Source: Clostridium gasigenes (GTDB lineage: Bacteria; Bacillota; Clostridia; Clostridiales; Clostridiaceae). From it: DNA of 64,000 bases. Positions 55,400 to 64,000 of this stretch are shown here, one piece after another; position 1 is the stretch's first letter; each line of letters opens with the position of its first letter. The translations under genes were made by a program, and so were the position numbers. Under the pieces are notes generated by a model. That model was not told the origin of the DNA. It saw only the letters and a program-made list of their open reading frames with translations, and did not search any database. The stretch covers positions 310,001 through 374,000 of the forward strand of contig NZ_FNJM01000002.1 in assembly GCF_900104115.1 (NCBI RefSeq), in the 5' to 3' direction.

Positions 55400-56417
55400 T
55401 TAGTACACTCCTTTTCCAAATATATCATGCCTATATTTCACATATTTTTCTGAATATGATTGTAGCACTGGTAACATTTCTTTATATATTCCTTATATTT
55501 TTTAAATCAAATGCTACAGCATCTCTTGGTTTTAATAAATAATAAAATTTCTTTTGTTTATCAGTCATATTACGCCCATAAGTATAAGTTTCTCGATGCC
55601 TTCCGCCCTTAGTGCCCTGTTCCATATTCATACATAATCCTTCACCTTTAGAGACTGTATATTATTTCATAAATTCAGCTGATGGGAAATGGTGTGGCGT
55701 AATGTTATCTCCTCTTTTCCCCAATTTAACTAATTCTTCATACGTGCCAATTTTACCTTCCATATAAAAAGATACTTTATCACAATATGAGTTATACATC
55801 TTTGCATCTTCTTTGGACATTTCTCCAACAGTACTTGCTTTGGTATCACAATCCCTAGCATACCCACTAGGATCAAAATACCCAACTGGATTATTCCCAC
55901 AATAAGCATAAAGATTTAACCCATCGCCCCTATAAACATCTTCCTGAGTAAATCTCCCTATTACAGGATTATAGAATCTAGCTCTTAAATAATACTGCTG
56001 AGTTATACAATCAAATTGCTGCCCAGTATAAGTTATCCTATTATGAACATCTTCTCTGCTATCTAAAACATTACCAAAAGCATCATAATAATATTCATTT
56101 CTAACTTGCTGCTCTTTATCTGTAATAAATATTGTACTACCTTGCTCATCCTGACTATAATAATGCCTGTTTAAATTATATTCTAATTCTAAATTTAAAT
56201 CTTCATTATTACTATCATTAATATCAGCAGCAACAATTTCATAACCTCTACCCAATCTAGAAATTGCATTAAAGTCTTTATCTGTTTCAACTAAAACATT
56301 TTCCTTATGGAATATAAATTTAGTTAACTTTTCATTTTCTTCAATTTCATATCTTAAACCTTCAGCATCATATCTACTAACTAAAGTATTTCCTTCTTTA
56401 GTTATAGCCTTAACTTG
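55400..56417 (-). pseudogene. Displaced Rhs tip 2 with PHH-type toxin, degraded
   Basis: Starts at QVKAITKEGNTLVSRYD of the Rhs core with a TAA codon immediately before. The core is open to DPSGY and the toxin begins after ARDCDTKASTVGEMSKEDAK. The toxin has NITPHHFPSAEFMK, a stop at 55662, then in frame GEGLCMNMEQGTKGGRHRETYTYG and a frameshift near 55500 before YKEMLPVLQSYSEKYVKYRHD. The H-H plus GRH-x-T arrangement suggests a histidine-based nuclease (inference). Two lesions inactivate the toxin. Confidence 0.75.
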
Positions 56418-56440
56418 TTAATTAAACAATTAATTTCAAA

Positions 56441-56466
56441 AGCCACCTGAAATTAATCAAGTGGCT
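56441..56466 (-). terminator. Terminator after SUKH gene, unit 3
   Basis: AGCCACCTG / CAAGTGGCT stem (one mismatch), 14 bp past the SUKH stop. The same hairpin recurs at 58273. Confidence 0.65.
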
Positions 56467-56479
56467 AATAAATCCTTAA

Positions 56480-57133
56480 TTATATCTTATTCATTATTTT
56501 TTCAACTTTTAGTAACTTTCCTAATTCTCCAAGTGATTTTATCTTTTCTAACGCTTCATCTATTTCAACATCCTCTATCAATACAAAAGGTACATCTTTA
56601 TATCCTTTCAGTATCTCAAATGCAAGATATTGTATATCAAATACTTTTTCTATAATTCTCAAATCACTTGACCCATTTTTAGGAGGTTCGATTAATATCA
56701 CTCTTCCTAAATCCTGTTCTTCTTCATCCTCCTCATCTTCCCAATCACTATCTTTTGCTCCATCATTTATCCATTCTATAAAACTTTCGTTAACTAGAGT
56801 TGAATATTTAGGATTTAACACACCGGAATCTACTTGTAAAATTGCTAAATCACTTTCATCTGCAGCCATTAAAATAAACTTTCCGCCCCCGTTACTTGCA
56901 ATAGCTATATATCCACTTGCATATTTACTAACTTTATATTCTATATTCATTTCTACAAGAAGTTCTGTATCAAAAATTTCCATTCCATTTTCTACTGATA
57001 AGCCATTAGACATCTGTAATAAATTTCTATATACTTTTGGTAATTTATATCCTAAAGCGATTTCTACTTTTTTAATTTCATCTAATTTTGCTGGTTCACG
57101 CAATGCATAATTTAAATTATCTAATTTAATCAT
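56480..57133 (-). CDS. SUKH-family immunity protein (unit 3)
   Basis: 217 residues. YALREPAKLDEIKKVEIALGYKLPKVYRNLLQMSNGLSVENGMEIFDTELL is the SMI1/KNR4 start pattern (L....IE..LG..LP..Y...L..SNG). Middle: YIAIASNGGGKFILM; then a C-terminal 90-residue extension (DLGRVILIEPPKNGSSDL, IDEALEKIKSLGELGKLLK). The extension is nearly identical to that of the SUKH gene at 58312, whereas the SUKH domain is diverged. It starts 3 bp after the tip 3 stop. Confidence 0.82.
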   Translation of the reverse strand: MIKLDNLNYALREPAKLDEIKKVEIALGYKLPKVYRNLLQMSNGLSVENGMEIFDTELLVEMNIEYKVSKYASGYIAIASNGGGKFILMAADESDLAILQVDSGVLNPKYSTLVNESFIEWINDGAKDSDWEDEEDEEEQDLGRVILIEPPKNGSSDLRIIEKVFDIQYLAFEILKGYKDVPFVLIEDVEIDEALEKIKSLGELGKLLKVEKIMNKI

Positions 57134-57136
57134 TTT

Positions 57137-58249
57137 TTAAAATCCTCCTATATTGTCAAAATATCTATAAGCTTCTCTAATAGCTTTTTTAGCATATTTA
57201 CATTTAGCACCTGCTTGTATCAGTTCTTTATATCCCATATTAAATTCATGCACTATATCAGTGTTAAATCCTTCAATACTCCATCTTTCACTTTGCAACG
57301 CTGAAATTTTAGAGTGTATTTCTCCTTTTCCTGTTCTTAATAGTATCGTTGGTGCTTTATAACTGCTATATTTTTTTCCTGTTGCTTTTTCCCATTGTTT
57401 TGCCCATTCATCTTGTATTGGATGATGCGCTTCTATTAAGCCATCTTGTTTTGTATGTGCGTAGCCATTAGCACGATTTCCGCCTTTTCCTGCTTTACTA
57501 TATTTATCTATATCATAAGTCTTATACCCTCCATTTTTTAGCTGACTTTTTGCTGCTCTTGGTGAAAATTCAATACCAGATCTTTTATTTATCTTAGAGT
57601 GTAATTGTTCTGACGTTAATCGTCCATGTTTCTGTCTTAACTCATCTAATCTAGATTTACTGGAAGATTGAACTTTACTATCACAGTTCTTATATCCACT
57701 AGGATCAAAATACCCCACCGGATTATTCCCACAATAAGCATAAAGATTTAACCCATCTCCCCTATAAACATCTTCCTGAGTAAACCTACCAATCACAGGA
57801 TTATAGAATCTAGCTCTCAAATAATACTGCTGAGTTATTCCATCAAATTGTTGCCCTGTATAAGTTATCCTATTATGAACATCTTCTCTACTATCTAAAA
57901 CATTACCAAAATCATCATAAGAATATTCATTCTTTATTCCCTGCTCTTTATCTGTAATAAATATTGTACTGCCTTGTTCATCCTGACTATAATAATACCT
58001 GTTTAAATTATATTCTAATTCTGAATTTAAATCTTCATTATTACTATCATTAATATCAGCCGCAACAATTTCATAACCTCTAACCAATCTAGAAATTGCC
58101 TTATAATCTTTATCTGTTTCAACTAAAGCATTTTCCTTATGGAATATAAACTTAGTTAACTTTTCATTTTATTCAATTTCAAATCTTAAACCTTCAGTAT
58201 CATATCTATTAACTAAGGTATTACCTTCCTTAGTTATAGCCTTAACTTG
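57137..58249 (-). pseudogene. Displaced Rhs tip 3 with SHH-like nuclease toxin
   Basis: Begins at the same core codon as tip 2 (QVKAITKEGNTL), with TAG just before it, and has one internal TAA at 58169-58171. From there 340 codons are open: core with DPSGY, then a toxin of about 185 residues: LDELRQKHGRLTSEQLHSKI, SGIEFSPRAAK, and the catalytic-looking EAHHPIQDEWAKQW, then ILLRTGKGEIHSKISALQSERW. The (S/A)HH..Q..WA signature resembles the Tox-SHH group of HNH/EndoVII nucleases. Without an export N-terminus it would need recombination onto the large Rhs to be used. Confidence 0.75.
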
Positions 58250-58272
58250 CTAGTTCAACAAGTTATTTCAAA

Positions 58273-58298
58273 AGCCACCTGAAATTAATCAAGTGGCT
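58273..58298 (-). terminator. Terminator after SUKH gene, unit 4
   Basis: Same AGCCACCTG / CAAGTGGCT hairpin as at 56441, showing that the unit boundary was duplicated. Confidence 0.65.
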
Positions 58299-58311
58299 AA
58301 TAAATCCTTAA

Positions 58312-58968
58312 TTACAGCTTATTCATTATTTTTTCAACTTTTAGTAATTTTCCTAATTCTCCAAGTGATTTTATCTTTTCTAACGCTTCATCTATTACAA
58401 CATCCTCTGTCAATACAAAAGGTACATTTTTATATCCTTTTAGTATCTCAAATGCACGATATTGTATATCAAATGCTTTCTCTATAATTCTCAAATCACT
58501 TGAACCATTTTTAGGTGGTTCAATTAGTATCAATCTTCCTAATTCTTGTTCTTCTTCCCCATTCTCCACTAACTCGTAAGGATCAATAGCTCCATTATTT
58601 ATCCATTCTATAAAATCTTCTGCAAACGGTTCTGCATTAATGGGATTCATGTCCCCACAATCTACGCTTATTACTTCTTTTGCAGTTTCTTCTGTATGCA
58701 TTAGTAGAAAATCATCACCATCTCTAAGCCCTATGGATACATATCCCTCTGCATATACTTGAACTTCATAGGTTCTATTTCTTTCAAGTATCTCGGCTGT
58801 CCCAAATATTGATACAGTTCCATTTGTTAATAAACCATTAGTTACAGCTAAAAAGTCCTTATACTCATTTGGCAATTTAAATCCAAACTCTTCTTCAATT
58901 TTGATTACCTCCTCTTTAGTTGCTGGTTCATATAATGTAAAATCTGAATTATTAGTTATATTAATCAT
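58312..58968 (-). CDS. SUKH-family immunity protein (unit 4)
   Basis: 218 residues. LYEPATKEEVIKIEEEFGFKLPNEYKDFLAVTNGLLTNGTVSIFG is the SUKH start pattern, followed by GYVSIGLRDGDDFLLMH. The C-terminal extension matches the neighbour at 56480 almost residue for residue. The start codon overlaps the upstream toxin stop region (TAAATG), so the pair was translationally coupled. Confidence 0.83.
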   Translation of the reverse strand: MINITNNSDFTLYEPATKEEVIKIEEEFGFKLPNEYKDFLAVTNGLLTNGTVSIFGTAEILERNRTYEVQVYAEGYVSIGLRDGDDFLLMHTEETAKEVISVDCGDMNPINAEPFAEDFIEWINNGAIDPYELVENGEEEQELGRLILIEPPKNGSSDLRIIEKAFDIQYRAFEILKGYKNVPFVLTEDVVIDEALEKIKSLGELGKLLKVEKIMNKL

Positions 58969-59588
58969 TTAAAGTCCTCCTAAACTTTCAAAATATCTAT
59001 ATGCTTCCCTAATAGATTTTTTAGCATCTTTAGGGTTAACACCTGCTTTTATCATTTCTTTATATCCTATATTAAATTCATGTACTATATCAGTATTAAA
59101 TCCCTCACTACGTCTTCTTTCTCTCTAAAGTGTACTTAATTTAGCATGTGCCTCACCATAATTACTTCTAAGGAGTATTCCTGGTGCATTTCCTCTCACA
59201 TATTTTATACCATTTCTTTTTCCCCATAACTTAGCCCATTGATCTTGAATCGCATGGTGTGACTGTACTTGCCCATCTGCTTTTGAACGTGAAGACCCAT
59301 TAGCTCGATTATCATTTATACTATTTTTCCTATGTTTATCTATATCATTTGTTTTATATCCCCCATTTTTTATATACTTGTTTTCTGCTCTTGGTGAAAA
59401 TTCAATACCAGATCTCTTATTTATCTTAGAGTGTAATTGTTCTGACGTTAATCCTCCATGTTTCTGTCTTAACTCATCTAATCTAGATTTACTGGAAGCT
59501 TGAACTTTACTATCACAGTTCTTATATCCACTAGGATCAAAATACCCAACCGGATTATTCCCACAATAAGCATAAAGATTTAACCCAT
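58969..59588 (-). pseudogene. Displaced Rhs tip 4 with SHH-like toxin, 5'-truncated
   Basis: Only the last core segment remains (NLYAYCGNNPVGYFDPSGY), then a toxin homologous to tip 3 with VQSHHAIQDQWAKLWGKRNG and GILLRSNYGEAHAKLSTL. A TAG at 59125-59127 replaces the glutamine seen in tip 3. After it the frame continues SEGFNTDIVHEFNIGYKEMIKAG to the stop. The left border is abrupt at 59588, where transposase-like DNA begins. Confidence 0.78.
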
Positions 59589-60030
59589 GGACTCTTTATA
59601 TATAGCCGTTATAACTCTAGTTGTTAATAATCAATAATTTAAAATGTTACATAAGTATTATAAAACTAGACCAGTAAATCCTTTAACCGACAAGCAATCT
59701 TTAATTGCACTTTACGATAATATTCTTAAATTAATACTTGGAATTATAAAAAATAATAGAGAATATGCTCCTAATAAATTTTTAGAAGTCATAAACTAAA
59801 GCTACTTGAATTAAAAATAGAACTGGAAGGAATGGTTATTAAAAACAAGACCTTATGACTTATATCCAGTCTCGGAGAATATAAAACCGGCCATTCCATT
59901 AAGATTGTGCACGATGGAACTTTTGATTAAATTCATTGAGAAATGAGAGGGTTGATCTAATGTAAAACTGTAGTACTCCATAAGTCTATATAATTAAATT
60001 TTGAACATCTACACGATGTTCTATTTTTCA
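59589..60030 (+). mobile_element. Unassigned insertion-sequence remnant inside the Rhs array
   Basis: A plus-strand frame from about 59648 reads MLHKYYKTRPVNPLTDKQSLIALYDNILK then IIKNNREYAPNKFLEVIN and stops. Further pieces (KPAIPLRLCTMELLIKFIEK, 59886-59945) follow in another frame. A plus-strand hairpin GAACATC/GATGTTC with a T-run closes it at 60003-60021. It interrupts the otherwise minus-strand Rhs array and cuts tip 4, as expected of a decayed IS, but I cannot name the family. About 60031-60110 is empty. Confidence 0.35.
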
Positions 60031-60110
60031 TGCAAAATACAATTATCTATTATTATAAATTACATAGAAATACTTAATTCATAAGCTTTGTTTTATATAT
60101 AAATTATAAA

Positions 60111-60140
60111 TGCTAGAGTATTTTTAAGAATACTCTAGCA
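60111..60140 (-). terminator. Terminator after the main immunity gene
   Basis: TGCTAGAGTATT / AATACTCTAGCA, loop 6, with T-rich flanks, about 110 bp past the immunity gene stop. Confidence 0.65.
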
Positions 60141-60252
60141 AATCAAAGATTTTTTTAACTTATACGAAAGAGGTATTAGCCCCTCTGAACTTGTGAATGG
60201 AAACGGTGCTTTCTATTATAGTCTTTTATTAAGCACTCTATTGAAATACTTC

Positions 60253-60669
60253 TTAATCATAATATCCCTTTTCAAATATAATAATAGATTCTACAGGTTC
60301 TTTTGGTTCATCTTCTGCAAAAGGTGCATAAACTCCAATCCCATATTTTATTGATGTAAACCCATTATCATCAAAATCAATTGTATTATCAATAACTTCA
60401 AAAAATTTCTTTATATTATTGTAAGGTTCTCCCATTAATGATTTTCCGTTAAATGTAATTTTAGCTATCTCAAAAAATTCAATAGCTTCACACTTATCTT
60501 CTTTGGTATAGTACACATGGCAGTATCCAAAGTCATCTGTTGAAGTTTCACTAATTGGTGTTTTTTTAAATTCTTTAAATTTATTATCAAAACATTTCCT
60601 AATATAATTTCTAGTCTTTCCTAACTTCAAATATCCTGCTCCAACATAAGAGCTTATTTCTAAATTCAT
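60253..60669 (-). CDS. Candidate immunity protein of the main Rhs toxin
   Basis: 138 residues: GAGYLKLGKTRNYIRKCFDNKFKEFKKTPISETSTDDFGYCHVYY in parts, ending IGVYAPFAEDEPKEPVESIIIFEKGYYD. I recognise this as a small family found after polymorphic toxins in Firmicutes, but have no name for it. It starts 18 bp after the stop of the large Rhs gene with AGGAGGAGTATAA before the ATG, the standard toxin-immunity layout. No signal peptide, so cytoplasmic. Confidence 0.65.
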   Translation of the reverse strand: MNLEISSYVGAGYLKLGKTRNYIRKCFDNKFKEFKKTPISETSTDDFGYCHVYYTKEDKCEAIEFFEIAKITFNGKSLMGEPYNNIKKFFEVIDNTIDFDDNGFTSIKYGIGVYAPFAEDEPKEPVESIIIFEKGYYD

Positions 60670-60687
60670 TTATACTCCTCCTCATTT

Positions 60688-63600
60688 TCATGGTCTCTTT
60701 TTCAATAATTCATCAGTTAATGGTTTCTTTTTTAATAATTCATCAGTATACTGTGTTAATTCATCTATCCCCCCATCATATTTAGCACCAAATTTTGACT
60801 TTACATCATCAAAATCCATTTGTTGTGCTTCTTTAAACTTACCTTGTTCAATCAATTTCTTCTGAGCGAGCCTATGGGCTTTTGCTTCTTTTGAACTACC
60901 ACAACTTGCTGTTTTTCTATGATCTGGCTTTTCCATATTTAATGCTGGTCCTGAATACATGCTATATGGACTAACAGAATTTGCTGGAATATGATGGTTT
61001 TCGCCTCCATTTTTAGGTACTGTACCATATGCCCCTGCAATTTTAGGTGATGATAAACCTACTAGAATTTTTTCTTCTACCAATTCTACTTGCCTGTCTT
61101 TACTATCACATTCCATATATCCACTAGGATCGTAATACTCCACAGGATTATTCCCACAATAAGCATAAAGATTTAACCCATCGCCCCTATAAACATCTTC
61201 CTGCGTAAATCTCCCAACCACTGGATTATAAAACCTAGCTCTCAAATAATATTGCTGAGTTATACCATCAAATTGTTGCCCTGTATAAGTTATCCTATTA
61301 TGAACATCTTCTCTGCTATCTAAAATATTTCCAAAAGCATCATAATAATATTCATTTCTAACTTGCTGCTCTTTATCACTAATATAAATTGTACTACATT
61401 GTTCGTCTTGACTATAGAAGTATCTATTTGAGTTCGATTCTAATTCTAAATTTAAATCTCCCTCAGCAATATCAGCCGCAACAACTTCATAACCTCTAAC
61501 AAATCTAGAAATTGAATTATAATCCCCATCAGTTTCAACTAAAATATTTTCCTTATGGAATATAAACTTAGTTAACTTTTCATTTTCTTCAATCTCAGAT
61601 CTTAAACCTTCTGTATCATATCTACTAACTAAAGTATTTCCTTCTTTAGTTATAGCCTTAACTTGTTGGTTTAAAGTATTATATTCAAAATTGGTATTCC
61701 CATCTTTTGCTTCTTCTTTTATTGTATTTCCTTGTTTATCATAAGTAAAGTAATTTATTTCATTTTTATTGTGTAATTCTTTTAACTGATTTTTTACATT
61801 ATAAACATATTTATCAGTTATATTATTTGTAGTTTTGCTTAGTCTATTTCCTACCTTATCATAGTCAAAACTTTCTTTTCTTCCATCATAGCTAGAATCT
61901 TTTAATCTATTCATGCTATCGTAATCGTAGAAATTTTTATGCTTTGAGCTCAGCTTTTGAAGTCTATTTCCATTTAAATCATAAGCATAATTATAATCTA
62001 CTAATACTTCTCCAGTTGATGATATTGTAACTAAGCTTTGAACATTTCCATCACCATCATAAGTATAATCTGTTTTTAAACCATTGCCTACAGTTAGTGT
62101 TTTAACATTATCATTTTTATAATAATCATAAACTGCTAAAGAATTTTCATTGTTATCTTTTATTTCTTTAACTCTGTTAGCCTTATCATAACTATAACCA
62201 CTGCTCTTTCCTGTAATATCTTTTATAGTTTTAATATTATTATTTCTATCATAAGTATAACTTATTAATGTTTTTCCAGATGCACTCTTAGATTCTAAAA
62301 TACCTTCCTTATTATATGTGTAATTATACATCATATTTCCAGTGTAGGCATTATTCAAAGTTCCATCTGGATTATAGTTGAATCTTTGATTTATAAGGTT
62401 TAGCTTATACTTATCTAAATCTTCTATTACTTTAGGATTTTGCTCTTCTAATAATTGCTTTTCTTTTTGCCTTTTTATTCTTTCTGTAAACCTATTATGA
62501 CTAGGTGCTGAAGGTTTTGTTAATGCTATGTTTTTAACATTTTCTTCTTCAGCTTGTTTAGCATCTATCGCCATTAATTCTTGGTTTACTGTATAAGCTT
62601 TTAAATCAATAATATTTCTATCAATATTGTATTTTCTATCTACATGATTTTGATTTCTATCAATGTGTTTAGTTAAATTCCCTTCATTATCATAATAGAA
62701 ATATTCGCTATTTCCTTCTTGATCTTTTATTTCAGATACTTGTCCTAGGCTGTTATAGAAATATTCTACAGTTCCACCATTTGCATCAGTGGTACTTGTT
62801 ATATTCCCTGCAAAATCATAAGTGTATTTTTCAGTTCCACCTTCTGGTGTTTCTATTTGAGTTATTCTTCCCCAATCATCTAAGATGTAGCTAGTTTCAT
62901 TTCCATTGCCATCTGTTATTCCAGTAATATTTCCCCTAGCATCATAATTATAACTTTGAGCTATTTTATTTTCTTTTTTAGAGTTTGGAGTTGTTATATC
63001 TTTTATTTGACCAAGTAATGTGTAGGTATATTCTACTTTATTATTTTCCCCATCAATTGAAGTTTTTATATTTCCTTTAGGGTCATAAGTATTTTGAGTT
63101 ATAGTTTCCCCTAATGCATTTTTAACTTCAACAACTTGTCCTTTTAAGTTATAGACATATGTTGTTCCTACTCCATTATCTTTAGTTTCATCATATTGCT
63201 CTGGAAGTACTTGTTTTATTATTCTATCATTTCTATCATAAAATAACCTCGTTGTATTCCCTGAAACATTAACAAAATGAGTAAGTCTATTTTGAGAATC
63301 ATAATTGTAAGTCTTTTTCTTTTCATATTTAGCTTTATCTTTAGCTTCTGTTCCTGAATATTCATTTAAAGAAACAACGTTATTAGCTTTATCGTATTTA
63401 TAAATATTACTTCTAAATATTCCATTTGCTTCATCTTTTTCATATTGCTCTATAACTCTATCAATTTCATCATAAACTCTTTCTATTTTATAGCCCTTTG
63501 GAGTTATGATTTTAGTTATATTTCCATTTTTATCATATTCATAACTTGTAATTGCCCAAACATTTTTCCCTTTAGTTTCTGGGGCTACAAACTTACCATT

Positions 63601-64000
63601 GATTTCTTCTTTCTTTTCTATTAAATTTCCTACTTTATCATAATTGTAATGAATTATTTTATTTGTAGTTCCATTAATTTTAAAGCTTTCATAAATCTTA
63701 TTATTTAAGCAATCATATTTATATAAAGATTTTGCTCCATATTTATCTTTTACTTCAATAAGCCTATTTTCTTTGTCATATTCAAAGTAAATTTCATGGT
63801 AATAGTTACAAACTTCATCTTCTTCTACTAATTCAGTTCCATGTTTTTCTAATGTCTTATTACTATTTTTATCATAAGAATAGCAAGTTACATTATATTT
63901 AACTTTCTCAACCTTAATTTTATTTGTAGGTTTATTTTCTTCTGCTAAATCTACTTCTTCAGCTGGAACTCTCTTTTCAATCAGATTTCCAAATAAATCA
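60688..64000 (-). CDS. Large Rhs/YD-repeat protein with C-terminal HHxPA-type toxin, partial
   Basis: 1104 codons visible; the 5' end lies beyond the window. YD repeats run throughout (for example YNYDKVGNLIEKKEE, YEYDKNGNITKI, YTYDFAGNITSTTD, SYDGRKESFDYDKVGNRL). They end in the Rhs core RARFYNPVVGRFTQEDVYRG and NLYAYCGNNPVEYYDPSGY. The shell would encapsulate the toxin cleaved after the core. The toxin, about 140 residues, has ENHHIPANSVSPYSMYSGPAL, EKPDHRKTASCGSS and MDFDDVKSKFGAKYD, a histidine-rich nuclease-like pattern common in Firmicutes toxin tips. The last 20 codons are a tandem repeat (TDELLKKKP, TDELLKKRP). It is the only tip joined to a long YD shell in this window. Confidence 0.88.
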   Translation of the reverse strand, partial: DLFGNLIEKRVPAEEVDLAEENKPTNKIKVEKVKYNVTCYSYDKNSNKTLEKHGTELVEEDEVCNYYHEIYFEYDKENRLIEVKDKYGAKSLYKYDCLNNKIYESFKINGTTNKIIHYNYDKVGNLIEKKEEINGKFVAPETKGKNVWAITSYEYDKNGNITKIITPKGYKIERVYDEIDRVIEQYEKDEANGIFRSNIYKYDKANNVVSLNEYSGTEAKDKAKYEKKKTYNYDSQNRLTHFVNVSGNTTRLFYDRNDRIIKQVLPEQYDETKDNGVGTTYVYNLKGQVVEVKNALGETITQNTYDPKGNIKTSIDGENNKVEYTYTLLGQIKDITTPNSKKENKIAQSYNYDARGNITGITDGNGNETSYILDDWGRITQIETPEGGTEKYTYDFAGNITSTTDANGGTVEYFYNSLGQVSEIKDQEGNSEYFYYDNEGNLTKHIDRNQNHVDRKYNIDRNIIDLKAYTVNQELMAIDAKQAEEENVKNIALTKPSAPSHNRFTERIKRQKEKQLLEEQNPKVIEDLDKYKLNLINQRFNYNPDGTLNNAYTGNMMYNYTYNKEGILESKSASGKTLISYTYDRNNNIKTIKDITGKSSGYSYDKANRVKEIKDNNENSLAVYDYYKNDNVKTLTVGNGLKTDYTYDGDGNVQSLVTISSTGEVLVDYNYAYDLNGNRLQKLSSKHKNFYDYDSMNRLKDSSYDGRKESFDYDKVGNRLSKTTNNITDKYVYNVKNQLKELHNKNEINYFTYDKQGNTIKEEAKDGNTNFEYNTLNQQVKAITKEGNTLVSRYDTEGLRSEIEENEKLTKFIFHKENILVETDGDYNSISRFVRGYEVVAADIAEGDLNLELESNSNRYFYSQDEQCSTIYISDKEQQVRNEYYYDAFGNILDSREDVHNRITYTGQQFDGITQQYYLRARFYNPVVGRFTQEDVYRGDGLNLYAYCGNNPVEYYDPSGYMECDSKDRQVELVEEKILVGLSSPKIAGAYGTVPKNGGENHHIPANSVSPYSMYSGPALNMEKPDHRKTASCGSSKEAKAHRLAQKKLIEQGKFKEAQQMDFDDVKSKFGAKYDGGIDELTQYTDELLKKKPLTDELLKKRP

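Overview
The window is very AT-rich and built from Firmicutes-type genes with strong GGAGG-type ribosome binding sites. SfsA, YitT, an ascorbate-type PTS, a 2-hydroxycarboxylate transporter with a CitA/CitB-type two-component pair, BcrA-type ABC transporters and clostridial Rhs/YD-repeat proteins point to a low-GC Gram-positive anaerobe, most likely Clostridium in the strict sense. The species cannot be named from the sequence. Nearly all genes lie on the minus strand. The exceptions are an HxlR regulator, an azoreductase/MFS pair, a DEAD-box helicase and a small transposase-like remnant.

Layout. 1-2.4 kb: a two-component system cut by the window edge and a BFD-like [2Fe-2S] protein behind a promoter with a GTCAA/TTGAC palindrome. 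2.4-5.9 kb: gene decay around an IS3-family element, with a broken DUF262/DUF1524 nuclease gene on one side and a truncated LytTR regulator on the other. 6-14 kb: flavin oxidoreductases (two azoreductases, one nitroreductase) with HxlR and MarR regulators and an MFS exporter, plus an 860-residue protein joining a sugar-kinase-like region, an AAA-type ATPase and a RyR domain. 14-20 kb: two decayed genes, a fused nucleotidyltransferase-HEPN protein (MntA/HepT type), a GNAT enzyme, a DNA alkylation repair protein, two Nudix hydrolases and SfsA. 19.9-20.2 kb: a dense DnaA-box cluster without dnaA or dnaN beside it. 20.3-25 kb: a class I isoprenoid-synthase-like protein, a PTS IIB-like protein, DUF3892, YitT, a TerB-like protein and a third azoreductase. 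25-32 kb: three tandem methyl-accepting chemotaxis proteins with nearly identical signalling halves, diverged sensors and matching promoters. 32.7-39 kb: an ascorbate-type PTS (IIA, IIB, IIC), a split transketolase and their PRD/EIIA/EIIB regulator. 39-46 kb: DEAD-box helicase, two-component pair and three-gene ABC exporter. 46-51 kb: malic enzyme, 2-hydroxycarboxylate transporter and sensor/regulator pair, with a CcpA-like cre site.

51.4-64 kb is a polymorphic-toxin locus read right to left. A large Rhs/YD-repeat gene, open at the window edge, carries a putative nuclease toxin tip and is followed by its likely immunity gene. Downstream lie four displaced partial Rhs tips with different or duplicated toxin domains, plus a fifth short Rhs fragment, interleaved with immunity-type genes (SUKH, Imm30-like and unclassified) and terminators. 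Most displaced tips carry nonsense or frameshift lesions, while the immunity genes remain open. This fits a reservoir of alternative tips and protective immunity genes.

The strongest candidates for under-described biology are the kinase-like/AAA/RyR protein, the Rhs tip array, the fused MNT-HEPN protein, the isolated DnaA-box cluster, and a palindrome shared by the marR-azoR region and the distant BFD-like gene.
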